Positions 1-5,603 are shown, counted from the stretch's first letter. The stretch: 5,788 nucleotides of DNA from Deltaproteobacteria bacterium (GCA_027297485.1 JAPUHZ010000118.1:1-5788); one strand, 5' to 3'. A program made the numbers and translations. Notes: a model not told the origin generated them from the letters alone.

Positions 1-974
1 AGGTTTTACAAAAATCCCACGATCTGCTAACTCAAGGGGTGCCCTTTGCCTTGGCTACTGTCGTCCGCAGAGAGCGACCTACTTCCGGCGAGCCTGGGGA
101 TAAGGCGATTATTACCGCTGATGGGAATTTTCTGGGTTGGGTGGGGGGTAGTTGTGCTCAACCCACCGTGCTTAGGGAAGCCCAGAAGGCACTCGCGGAC
201 GGCGAGCCGCGGCTGGTAGTGCTGACACCGAATCTCAGCGAGGAGTCCCGTGAGGGAATCGAGCTCTACCAAATGAGTTGCTATAGCGGGGGGACCATGG
301 AGATCTACATAGAGCCCTACTTGCCGGAGCCTGAGTTGGTGATTTGCGGGGTCTCTCCGGCTGCCGAGGCCTTGGTCAAAATCGGAAAGGCGGTGGGCTT
401 TAAGGTTTTTCTTATCGATCCCTTGGCCACGGAAGAGAAATTTCCCAATGCCGACGTTATTCTCCCACGGGTCGAGGCGGAAATGTTAGGGCAGAACAGG
501 GAACGGTACGCAGTAGTTGCCACCATGGGAAACTGGGACGAGGAGGCCGTCAAGGGAGTCCTGGCATTATCTCCGGCCTACATCGGGTTGGTGGCGAGCA
601 AAAAGAGGTTTCAAGAGACCATGAGCCGCGTCAGTGAGGATGGAGTCCCTCAAGAAAAACTCGCGTTGGTCAAGTGTCCGGCAGGTTTGAATATATCAGC
701 GCGGACCTTCCAGGAGGTAGCTCTAAGCATCGTTGCTGAGATCGTCTCTATCCGGCGCAGCCGTGTCAAGAAAGAGGCCGTGAGCCACGGTACCAAAGAG
801 GAGTCAGCGCCCAAAACGGCGGAGGATCCTGTTTGTCACATGACCGTTGATCCTAAGACTGCCCACTATAGCACAGACTTCGAGGGGGTTATCTATTATT
901 TCTGTAACCCCAGCTGCAAAGAGAGCTTTCAAAAGGAGCCTCGAAATTATCTTTTGAGTGAAGTGCAAGCATGA
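1..974 (+). CDS. XdhC/CoxI-family Mo-cofactor maturation protein with C-terminal YHS domain (5' partial)
   Basis: XdhC proteins bind molybdenum cofactor and help sulfurate and insert it into xanthine dehydrogenase-type enzymes. The frame is open to the window edge (first full codon 3-5). A GTG at 39 could be read as a start, but it falls inside the conserved stretch LLTQGVPFALATVV, so the true start is upstream. Numbering from that GTG: XdhC/CoxI N-terminal domain at about 1-95, with GWVGGSC at 33-39; Rossmann-type XdhC C-terminal domain at about 98-240 (VICGVSPAAEAL, FLIDP, YIGLVASKKR, CPAGLNISA); charged linker 241-261; YHS domain 263-306 with DPVCHM (C266, H267, M268) and FCNPSC (C289, C293). 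Unlike the second XdhC at 2576, it goes straight from the first domain to the Rossmann fold. The nucleotide loop reads CGVSP rather than the usual GAG. The stop overlaps the next gene. The family call is secure; the role of the YHS domain is unknown, with metal or metal-sulfur binding a guess. Confidence 0.9.
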   Translation, partial: VLQKSHDLLTQGVPFALATVVRRERPTSGEPGDKAIITADGNFLGWVGGSCAQPTVLREAQKALADGEPRLVVLTPNLSEESREGIELYQMSCYSGGTMEIYIEPYLPEPELVICGVSPAAEALVKIGKAVGFKVFLIDPLATEEKFPNADVILPRVEAEMLGQNRERYAVVATMGNWDEEAVKGVLALSPAYIGLVASKKRFQETMSRVSEDGVPQEKLALVKCPAGLNISARTFQEVALSIVAEIVSIRRSRVKKEAVSHGTKEESAPKTAEDPVCHMTVDPKTAHYSTDFEGVIYYFCNPSCKESFQKEPRNYLLSEVQA

Positions 975-1570
975 GCCTTTTGGTCTCGGGTATAGTTCTC
1001 GCCGCTGGAAAATCTAGCCGGCTAAAGACTCAGACTAAACAACTTCTCCCATGGCGCGGAACGACCCTCATAGGCTGGGTTATTAAACGAGCAGAGGGCT
1101 CGCCTTTGGATGAGGTGGTCGTAGTAGTGGGCCATGAGGCGGAGGAGGTCCGGCGGAGCGTTCACTTAGAAAGAGCTCGGTTTGTGGAGGCGCCGGATTT
1201 TCACGAAGGATGTACGGCCTCTATACGAACCGGTCTTGAAGCGATCGACCCGAAGGCAGAGGCGGCTGTCCTTATCTTGGGAGATCAACCGGGGATAGAG
1301 AGCCAGACCATAGCCGCCGTGGTCGAGGAATGGAGACAAACGGAAAGACCGGTTGTGCGTGTTACTTACCATGGTCGCTCAGGCCATCCGATGCTGTTTA
1401 GTAAGGCGCTTTTTGGACAGCTTAAGGCGCTCCACGGTGACAAAGGGGTGTGGAAGCTTTTACAGTCGCATCCCGAGTGGGTGGGAGAGATTGAGATCGA
1501 CCGGCCCTTCCCTAGTGATATCAACACCTGGGAAGATTACGCCAAGCTCGCTTCAGCTTCGCCCATTTGA
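971..1570 (+). CDS. mocA: MocA-like molybdenum cofactor nucleotidyltransferase
   Basis: Probable cytoplasmic enzyme that transfers CMP (or GMP) from the nucleoside triphosphate to molybdopterin cofactor, giving the dinucleotide form used by xanthine dehydrogenase and CO dehydrogenase relatives. The 199 residues match the usual length of the MobA/MocA family (NTP_transf_3). Visible motifs are the nucleotide-binding loop LAAGKSSRL at 10-18, the metal-binding LGDQP at 103-107, GHP at 138-140, GDKG at 156-159 and the C-terminal DINTWEDY at 183-190. LAAG rather than LAGG, together with the GDKG segment, favours the MocA side over MobA; CTP versus GTP use cannot be settled by eye. The ATG overlaps the previous stop as ATGA and has no clear ribosome binding site of its own, so translation is probably coupled to the XdhC-YHS gene. 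A related sugar-phosphate nucleotidyltransferase is the alternative, made unlikely by the neighbours. Confidence 0.85.
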   Translation: MSLLVSGIVLAAGKSSRLKTQTKQLLPWRGTTLIGWVIKRAEGSPLDEVVVVVGHEAEEVRRSVHLERARFVEAPDFHEGCTASIRTGLEAIDPKAEAAVLILGDQPGIESQTIAAVVEEWRQTERPVVRVTYHGRSGHPMLFSKALFGQLKALHGDKGVWKLLQSHPEWVGEIEIDRPFPSDINTWEDYAKLASASPI

Positions 1571-1634
1571 TTCCTTCCTTGAGAGGAGCGCCCGAAAGGG
1601 AACTTTTATTCGTAAGTTTCTGTTAGTTAAAAAA

Positions 1635-1641
1635 GAGGAGG
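1635..1641 (+). promoter_or_regulatory. Ribosome binding site of coxG
   Basis: GAGGAGG lies four bases before the ATG at 1646. It is the strongest Shine-Dalgarno match on the plus strand of the window and fixes the start of coxG, which otherwise follows a 75-base gap with no clear promoter. Confidence 0.75.
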
Positions 1642-1645
1642 TTGC

Positions 1646-2230
1646 ATGGAAGTCAAGATCACAAAGAAATTTGAAGTTAAAGAGCCGGTGAAGCCGGTTT
1701 GGAGCTTCCTAAGCGACCCGAGGAAAGTGGTCGCTTGTGTTCCCGGAGCTCAGATTATCGAGGCATTGGATGAACGCCGGTATATTGGGACCGTAAATGT
1801 CAAAGTCGGCCCTATGGTGAGTAGCTATAAGGGGGAACTCGTTATTGAGCGCCTGGATGACAAGAACTTCGTGATCGAGCTGGTGGGGAAAGGGCTGGAC
1901 TCGAGGGGTAAAGGGAGCGCTTCAATGAAGATGGTGGGAAAACTGCGTGCCCTGTCCCACGGGGGAACTGAAGTGACAGGTAGCTCCGAGATTACCGTTA
2001 CGGGTTTCATGGCTCAATTTGGCTCACGCGTGATTGAAGAGATCTCCAATCAGATGTTCGAGCAGTTTACCCAGAGCCTGCAGGAAAACCTCAGTGGTAC
2101 GGGTAGTTTCGGGAGTGAAGAAAAGAACACTCAACCGCTAAAGGCTATTCCTTTGCTGGCGACGGCTAGCAAGACGGCTGTCTTGGATTTTCTCCGTCGC
2201 GTGACGGGCCGCTCCCGAAAAGACCAATAG
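1646..2230 (+). CDS. coxG: CoxG-family protein (CO dehydrogenase subunit G, SRPBCC fold)
   Basis: CoxG proteins accompany aerobic CO dehydrogenases and related Mo-hydroxylases, where they are linked to membrane attachment of the enzyme and, in more recent work on a mycobacterial protein, to quinone handling. The 194-residue product starts MEVKITKKFEVKEP and shows the family pattern: VWSFLSDP at 18-25, VVACVPGAQ at 28-36, VKVGPM at 52-57, GKGLDSRGKGSA at 81-92 and an amphipathic C-terminal helix of the SRPBCC fold at about 121-149. After a polar linker (150-163) comes a mildly hydrophobic tail, LKAIPLLATASKTAVLDFL, then a basic end (RRVTGRSRK), which fits peripheral membrane contact rather than a true transmembrane span. 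It follows the MocA-like gene on the same strand. CoxG homologues also accompany hydroxylases that do not oxidise CO, so the gene does not prove CO oxidation. Confidence 0.88.
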   Translation: MEVKITKKFEVKEPVKPVWSFLSDPRKVVACVPGAQIIEALDERRYIGTVNVKVGPMVSSYKGELVIERLDDKNFVIELVGKGLDSRGKGSASMKMVGKLRALSHGGTEVTGSSEITVTGFMAQFGSRVIEEISNQMFEQFTQSLQENLSGTGSFGSEEKNTQPLKAIPLLATASKTAVLDFLRRVTGRSRKDQ

Positions 2231-2239
2231 TAGACAGGG

Positions 2240-2445
2240 TGTCAAAAAACCTTGTTCTCACGCCGGTCAAAAAGGTCCTAGAACCAAGGCGCGCAGTTAT
2301 TGTTGGTCGGTGCTCGTGTTCGTGTAAACGAGCATGAAATCCGAGCACGAACACGAATAAGAGCGAAGCGGTCGAGCGCAACGCAGTAGAACGGTCTGTA
2401 GAGAAAAAACCCTACCTTTGGTCGCTCAGCTATAACTTTTTTGAC
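2240..2445. repeat. Probable non-autonomous repeat element (MITE-like) between coxG and xdhC
   Basis: GTCAAAAAA at 2241-2249 is matched in inverse orientation by TTTTTTGAC at 2437-2445. Allowing one gap and some mismatches, the similarity extends outward (GACAGGGT-GTC against the reverse complement of GACCTACCTGG). GTCAAAAA recurs at 2266-2273. Inside are a stem-loop, CCTTGTTCT (2250-2258) with AGAACCAAGG (2280-2289, one bulged C), and the palindromic core listed separately. No convincing open frame is present. The layout of outward A/T-rich ends, GGTCCTAGAACCAAGGCGCG on one side and GAGCGCAACGCAG on the other resembles dispersed intergenic repeats I know from several environmental bacteria, but a second copy is not in the window. 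No clear target-site duplication was found. Confidence 0.45.
2311..2356. repeat. Palindromic core with two alternative hairpins
   Basis: TCGTGTTCGTG at 2314-2324 is exactly complementary to CACGAACACGA at 2346-2356 (11 pairs, 21-base loop). The same left arm can instead form a smaller hairpin: TGCTCGT at 2311-2317 with ACGAGCA at 2328-2334 (7 pairs, 10-base loop). The two are mutually exclusive. There is no following T run, so a classical terminator is not indicated. It sits inside the repeat-like element and is most likely part of it. Confidence 0.5.
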
Positions 2446-2446
2446 C

Positions 2447-2506
2447 TACCTGGAGACAGGTATATCGAGGGCCTGTGGAGACGCTGTCCCTCCCCTCCAA
2501 GGGAGG
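2447..2506 (+). promoter_or_regulatory. Possible structured leader upstream of xdhC
   Basis: Three short inverted repeats lie close together in the gap before xdhC. TACCTG at 2447-2452 and CAGGTA at 2457-2462 enclose GAGA, a GNRA-type tetraloop. GAGGG at 2467-2471 can pair with CCCTC at 2488-2492. CCTCCC at 2489-2494 can pair with GGGAGG at 2501-2506. The last two share bases 2489-2492, so only one can form at a time. A further weak stem, CTGC 2535-2538 with GCAG 2548-2551, lies nearer the start codon. I see no convincing -35/-10 pair between 2446 and 2575. A cofactor-sensing RNA is conceivable given the genes, but I could not match this to the Moco RNA motif from memory. Short stems of this size also occur by chance. 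Confidence 0.25.
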
Positions 2507-2575
2507 CGTAAATAGCGGTGACCCTTGCACTGAGCTGCTGACTGGTGGCAGAATGTCTTATTTATTTCGATCGTT

Positions 2576-3697
2576 ATGAAGGAAATCTTTGAGGAGATAT
2601 TGAGGGCCTCGCGGGACTCCTCGGATGCTTCCCTGGCCACGGTTGTCGCTACAGAGGGAACGGCGCCAAGGAAAGAGGGTTCCAAGATGCTCGTCATTGG
2701 GGGCAAGACGCTTAAAGGCATGGTCACCATCGGTGGTTGTGTGGATGCCCAGGTGATTGAGGCCTCAGAGGAAGTAGCCCGCTCTGGAACATCGAAGCTC
2801 CTCAGGATGGAGCTTGGCGAAGAAGACGCCTTCGATATCGGACTTACCTGCGCGGGAACGCTCCGGGTTTTGGTAGAGCCTGTCAGGATAGATCCGGAAA
2901 TTCACGCTCGGATCCAGAGTCTCATCGATGAGGGAATCCCCTTCGCCCTGCTGACGGTCACCCGATCTTCACTCCCCTCGGTTAAGCCTTCCACCAAGGC
3001 TATCATTACCCCCACGGGAGAAGCCTGTGGTTCCCTAGGGGTTGGCCGGCTCAACCAAGTGGCCTTGAGCACGGCAAAGGATCTCTTGTCCAAAGGAATC
3101 TCCCGAGTACTGGATCTCGATAGCGACTTTAAGCAGATCGAGGGACATCGGCATGCCGCTGTGGAGATCTTTATCGACATCGTTGGCTACAGTCCTGATC
3201 TCTTTATCTTTGGGGCAGGTCAGGTGGCTGTGCCTGTAGCCAGGCTAGCCAGCGAGGCGGGGTTTCGCGTCCATGTGATTGATACTAGGCCGATGTTCGC
3301 CAACAGAGAGCGCTTTCCCGCGGCCAAGGAAATCCTCGTTGGGTTTCCGGGAGAGATCGCGCGGGGGCGCGAGTTCAATCAGTTCAGTTTTGGGCTACTT
3401 CTTTCCCATGCCGCCAAGCACGACTTGCCGGTTTTGGATGTCCTACTCCGCTCGGATGCCAGGTACATTGGGGTTTTAGGCAGCTCGAAACGGGCCGCCG
3501 CCTTGGCTAAGAGACTTGGAAAAATGGGCTTTTCAGAAGGGGATATTGCCCGGATACATATTCCCGTTGGGTTGGACATCGGTGCGGAAACCGCGGAGCA
3601 GATGGCGGTGGCAGTGCTGGGAGAGCTGCTCATGGTGCGCACCGGCAAGACAGGAAAGAGCCTGAAACAAGTGAAAGGCATCCCCCCTTCCTCTTGA
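2576..3697 (+). CDS. xdhC: XdhC family Mo-cofactor chaperone, full-length two-domain form
   Basis: Cytoplasmic accessory protein expected to bind molybdenum cofactor, promote its sulfuration and deliver it to a xanthine dehydrogenase-type apoenzyme. The 373 residues fit the long form of the family. The N-terminal XdhC/CoxI domain spans about 5-105, with ATVVATEGTAPRKEGSKM at 21-38, GGCVDA at 53-58 and TCAGTLRVLVEP at 91-102. A degenerate second copy follows at about 106-200 (IPFALLTVTRSSLPSVKPS). The Rossmann-type C-terminal domain runs from about 207: FIFGAGQVAVPVARLA (210-225), VIDTRPMFANRERFP (234-248), LSHAAKHDLPVL (276-287), YIGVLGSSKR (297-306) and PVGLDIGAETAEQMAVAVLGELL (330-352). The usual His-Asp of the LLTHDHxxD segment reads SHAAKHD here. 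An in-frame TGA at 2531 and no start codon between it and 2576 make this ATG the first possible start, although no good ribosome binding site precedes it. It heads a plus-strand run with the Fe-S scaffold gene. Confidence 0.93.
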   Translation: MKEIFEEILRASRDSSDASLATVVATEGTAPRKEGSKMLVIGGKTLKGMVTIGGCVDAQVIEASEEVARSGTSKLLRMELGEEDAFDIGLTCAGTLRVLVEPVRIDPEIHARIQSLIDEGIPFALLTVTRSSLPSVKPSTKAIITPTGEACGSLGVGRLNQVALSTAKDLLSKGISRVLDLDSDFKQIEGHRHAAVEIFIDIVGYSPDLFIFGAGQVAVPVARLASEAGFRVHVIDTRPMFANRERFPAAKEILVGFPGEIARGREFNQFSFGLLLSHAAKHDLPVLDVLLRSDARYIGVLGSSKRAAALAKRLGKMGFSEGDIARIHIPVGLDIGAETAEQMAVAVLGELLMVRTGKTGKSLKQVKGIPPSS

Positions 3698-3699
3698 GG

Positions 3700-3723
3700 T
3701 GAATTTCCAGCGCAGGAAATTTA
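3700..3723 (+). promoter_or_regulatory. Hairpin covering the ribosome binding site of the Fe-S scaffold gene
   Basis: AATTTCC at 3702-3708 is exactly complementary to GGAAATT at 3715-3721 across a six-base loop (AGCGCA). A G-T wobble and a T-A pair extend the stem to nine pairs (3700-3708 with 3715-3723). The likely Shine-Dalgarno AGGAAA (3714-3719) lies almost wholly in the 3' arm, ending five bases before the GTG at 3725. The xdhC stop codon (3695-3697) is two bases before the stem, so a ribosome finishing xdhC would cover the 5' arm and free the site. That arrangement suggests translational coupling; no T run follows, so a terminator is unlikely. Confidence 0.5.
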
Positions 3724-3724
3724 G

Positions 3725-4108
3725 GTGGGCCTCTATACCGACAAGATTCTGGAGCATGCAAGGCATCCGAGAAAGTTTGGGAGAATTATGAACCCCCACC
3801 TCCAATTCGAGGAGGTCAATCCCTTGTGTGGGGACCGAATCCGGGTGGAGCTTCGATTAACAGAAAAAAGCGAGGTTATGGAAGCTAGGTTCTCCGGTGA
3901 GATGTGTGCCATTGCGAAGGGATCGGCCTCTATCCTTTTTGAGTCCGTCGAGGGAATGACACCTGCTGCGATAAGAGATATCAGTGAGGAGCGGATTTTA
4001 GAGAACCTGGGAGGGCCGATCCGAAGCAACCGGGTCAAATGTGCTCTTCTACCGATCATCGCCTTGAGAGGCGCCCTCCAGAGTGCCGATGGTCACGGCC
4101 TGGTGTAA
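3725..4108 (+). CDS. IscU/SufU-like iron-sulfur cluster scaffold protein
   Basis: Predicted cytoplasmic scaffold on which [2Fe-2S] clusters are assembled before transfer to apoproteins. The opening LYTDKILEHARHPRKFGRI is the family signature, and the three cluster cysteines are in place: C35 in NPLCGD (with D37), C61 in GEMCAIAKGSAS and C106 in SNRVKCALLP. The RVKCA context is SufU-like (no His before the third Cys, as in IscU), yet the C61-C106 spacing of 45 residues is IscU-like and lacks the extra segment I expect in Gram-positive SufU. At 127 residues it is a minimal single-domain form without the extra domains of NifU. The GTG start is supported by AGGAAA at 3714-3719 and by the family N-terminus. 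It lies 27 bases after xdhC, so it probably supplies clusters to the same hydroxylase; this is inference. A cysteine desulfurase is not in the window. Confidence 0.88.
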   Translation: MGLYTDKILEHARHPRKFGRIMNPHLQFEEVNPLCGDRIRVELRLTEKSEVMEARFSGEMCAIAKGSASILFESVEGMTPAAIRDISEERILENLGGPIRSNRVKCALLPIIALRGALQSADGHGLV

Positions 4109-4118
4109 AGAAAAGACA

Positions 4119-4136
4119 ATCGTTCCTAAAAACGAT
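4119..4136 (+). terminator. Weak stem-loop between the Fe-S scaffold and SDR genes
   Basis: ATCGTT (4119-4124) pairs with AACGAT (4131-4136) around a six-base loop, eleven bases after the scaffold stop. Only two of the six pairs are G-C and the following bases (CTTCAACG) are not a T run, so it is at best a processing or attenuation site. The rest of the 89-base gap holds only the weak ribosome binding site AGGG at 4187-4190. Confidence 0.2.
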
Positions 4137-4197
4137 CTTCAACGTACTCCAAGGCTGCCACTAAGAGAATAACAAAAATTAAAAGCAGGGTTCCCAA

Positions 4198-4938
4198 ATG
4201 AAGATTGCCGGACAGGTTGCAATCGTGACTGGGGGTGGCAGCGGTCTCGGCCGAGCCATGGCCCTTGGGCTCGCCAGCAAAGGGGCCAAGATCCTCATCG
4301 CAGACGCAAGAGAGGCTGAAGGAAAAAGAGTCCTGGAAGAAGTTCGATCTCTTGGAAGTACAGGTCACTTTTTTGTCGGCGACCTCAGCCAGGAGAAAAC
4401 AGCACAACAGATGGTAGACTCCTGCATCCAAGGATTGAGAGGGTTGAACATTCTCATTAACAACGCCGGCTTGAGGATGGAGCAACACGAGGATGGCATT
4501 TATGAACCTTGGAGGTGTTTGAAGACGCGTCCCATCCACGAACTCCCCGTGGAAGAATGGGACCTTCTCCTAAATATCAACCTGAGGGCGGTTTTCCTCT
4601 GTACTCACTTTGCTCTACCCCATATGATTGGGCAGAAACAAGGCACGATTATCAGTATATCATCCAATGCAGGAAGCCATGGCGTCCCCGGCAAGAGCGC
4701 CTACTGTGCCTCCAAGCATGCGATTGAGGGTCTGATGAAAACCGTCGCCGAAGAGATGCAGGACTACGGTATCAGCGCCAATGCCATCCACCCTGGAGGC
4801 AGGGTCAATGTGGATGGACGCGGGGGACAATCCCCTGATGTAGTCGTTCCCCTAGTTCTGTTTCTCGCCGGCCAGGATCAACCCATGATTACCGGAAGAA
4901 CCATCAGGGCCAAGGATTGGAATGAGAAAAAAGTGTAG
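4198..4938 (+). CDS. Short-chain dehydrogenase/reductase, probably NAD(H)-dependent
   Basis: Classical SDR oxidoreductase that interconverts an alcohol and a ketone, or a similar pair; substrate unknown. The 246-residue product has the cofactor loop TGGGSGLG at 11-18, an acidic residue after the second strand (D36 in LIADAR) that favours NAD over NADP, GDL at 61-63, NNAG at 88-91, N128, and the catalytic S156, Y169 and K173 (YCASK). HPGG at 198-201 ends the core. Two oddities: the segment between NNAG and the WDLLLNIN helix is about a dozen residues longer than usual (roughly 92-115, with EPWRCLKTRP), and the substrate loop after PGG is very short before SPDVVVPLVLFLAG. The start is supported by AGGG seven bases upstream and by the MKIAGQVAIVTGG opening. 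It follows the Fe-S scaffold gene by 89 bases on the same strand and may act on the substrate or product of the hydroxylase, which is a guess. Confidence 0.92.
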   Translation: MKIAGQVAIVTGGGSGLGRAMALGLASKGAKILIADAREAEGKRVLEEVRSLGSTGHFFVGDLSQEKTAQQMVDSCIQGLRGLNILINNAGLRMEQHEDGIYEPWRCLKTRPIHELPVEEWDLLLNINLRAVFLCTHFALPHMIGQKQGTIISISSNAGSHGVPGKSAYCASKHAIEGLMKTVAEEMQDYGISANAIHPGGRVNVDGRGGQSPDVVVPLVLFLAGQDQPMITGRTIRAKDWNEKKV

Positions 4939-4967
4939 CTATTCACCTCACCCCCGACGACCACCTT

Positions 4968-5585
4968 TTAGTTCTTCCTCTTTACGAACATGGCGTCGTC
5001 CCGGCGTATAAAGCCAGGGGGCTTCCCGTGTTTGGACCGGACTTCAAGCCATTCCCCGACGGATCTCACCACTGAGACCTTTGTTCCTACATCGATTGAC
5101 GATACTGTCCTAGAAGTGCCTGACGGCTTTTCAAAAACAGAAGTGGTTCGGATGACCTCGTAGGTCCCCGGCTCGGCCGGCCGCCGCTGGACTGCGGGCG
5201 AGCTTTGTTCTATCGGCTTGCGGGCTATCTTCTTCCTGAGCAGCGCTGAAGTTGCCGCTAACCGCTTAATTTTCCGCTCGGCGCTTTTTAGTTTTTTCTT
5301 CGTAGAGGAGAGCGCTTTTTCACTCTCCTCCATTTTGGCCCTCAAACCTGCGACCTGTTTTGAATTTTCCTCAAGCTCTTTACGAAGTTCGGCAATTTGA
5401 TCGTCCATCCCCAGGATCTGCCTATCCCTCTCCGCTAATTCCCTGTCTTTTTCTTCAAGCAAAAGAGTAACTTCGTCAGGGCCGCTGTCGCAGCCCATCA
5501 TGGTTCCTACCGTAAGGAGAACACCCATTGCTAGAATCGCCGTGATCAGAAAGGGTGCCGCTATCTTTGGGATCTTCATTTTCAT
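4968..5585 (-). CDS. Probable lipoprotein with coiled coil and C-terminal SH3-like domain
   Basis: Envelope protein of unknown function, 205 residues. A basic start (MKMKIPK) and hydrophobic run (about 8-28) lead to MMGC, with C32 as a probable lipidation site; Met at -3 makes the lipobox non-ideal. Residues about 38-122 form a highly charged heptad-like coiled coil, acidic in the first half and Lys/Arg-rich in the second (KKKLKSAERKIKRL). A Pro-rich linker (124-139) follows, then a bacterial SH3-like domain at about 140-200 (YEVIRTTSVFEKPS, GTKVSVV, W179, GFI at 191-193), a fold often found in cell-wall-associated proteins. D33 at position +2 would keep a lipoprotein in the inner membrane under the E. 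coli Lol rule. The gene converges on the SDR gene with 29 bases between stops and is probably a separate unit. A plain signal-anchor protein is the alternative. ATG at 5579 (codon 3) is a second possible start. Confidence 0.8.
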   Translation of the reverse strand: MKMKIPKIAAPFLITAILAMGVLLTVGTMMGCDSGPDEVTLLLEEKDRELAERDRQILGMDDQIAELRKELEENSKQVAGLRAKMEESEKALSSTKKKLKSAERKIKRLAATSALLRKKIARKPIEQSSPAVQRRPAEPGTYEVIRTTSVFEKPSGTSRTVSSIDVGTKVSVVRSVGEWLEVRSKHGKPPGFIRRDDAMFVKRKN

Positions 5586-5589
5586 ATCG

Positions 5590-5596
5590 CCTCCTT
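5590..5596 (-). promoter_or_regulatory. Ribosome binding site of the lipoprotein gene
   Basis: On the minus strand AAGGAGG ends four bases before the ATG at 5585 and ten bases before the alternative ATG at 5579. It is a near-perfect Shine-Dalgarno sequence and supports this gene being real. Confidence 0.75.
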
Positions 5597-5603
5597 AAGC
5601 TAA

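Noticed and set aside
1591..1620. Small hairpins (CCC-GAAA-GGG and AACTT/AAGTT) between the MocA-like gene and coxG
   Set aside because: The stems are only three to seven pairs, overlap at base 1599-1600, and lack a T run, so neither a terminator nor a regulator is supported.
1353..1691. Plus-strand open frame of 112 codons spanning the end of the MocA-like gene and the start of coxG
   Set aside because: It is out of frame with two well-supported genes and has no recognisable protein features.
2166..2381. Minus-strand open frame of 71 codons covering the end of coxG and the repeat element
   Set aside because: Its low-complexity HEHEH stretch is just the palindromic repeat read in translation; no family features and no clear ribosome binding site.
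2441..2466. TTGACC followed by TATATC as a promoter for xdhC
   Set aside because: The spacer is only 14 bases, and TTGACC is part of the inverted end of the repeat element, so the match is probably accidental.
2446..2730. Minus-strand open frame of 94 codons across the leader and the start of xdhC
   Set aside because: It overlaps the conserved N-terminal XdhC coding region on the opposite strand and its translation shows no recognisable domain.
4126..4539. Minus-strand open frame of 137 codons opposite the start of the SDR gene
   Set aside because: It lies opposite the highly conserved cofactor-binding region of the SDR and shows no family motifs.
4939..4967. Bidirectional terminator between the convergent SDR and lipoprotein genes
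   Set aside because: The 29-base gap is C-rich with no inverted repeat and no T or A run.
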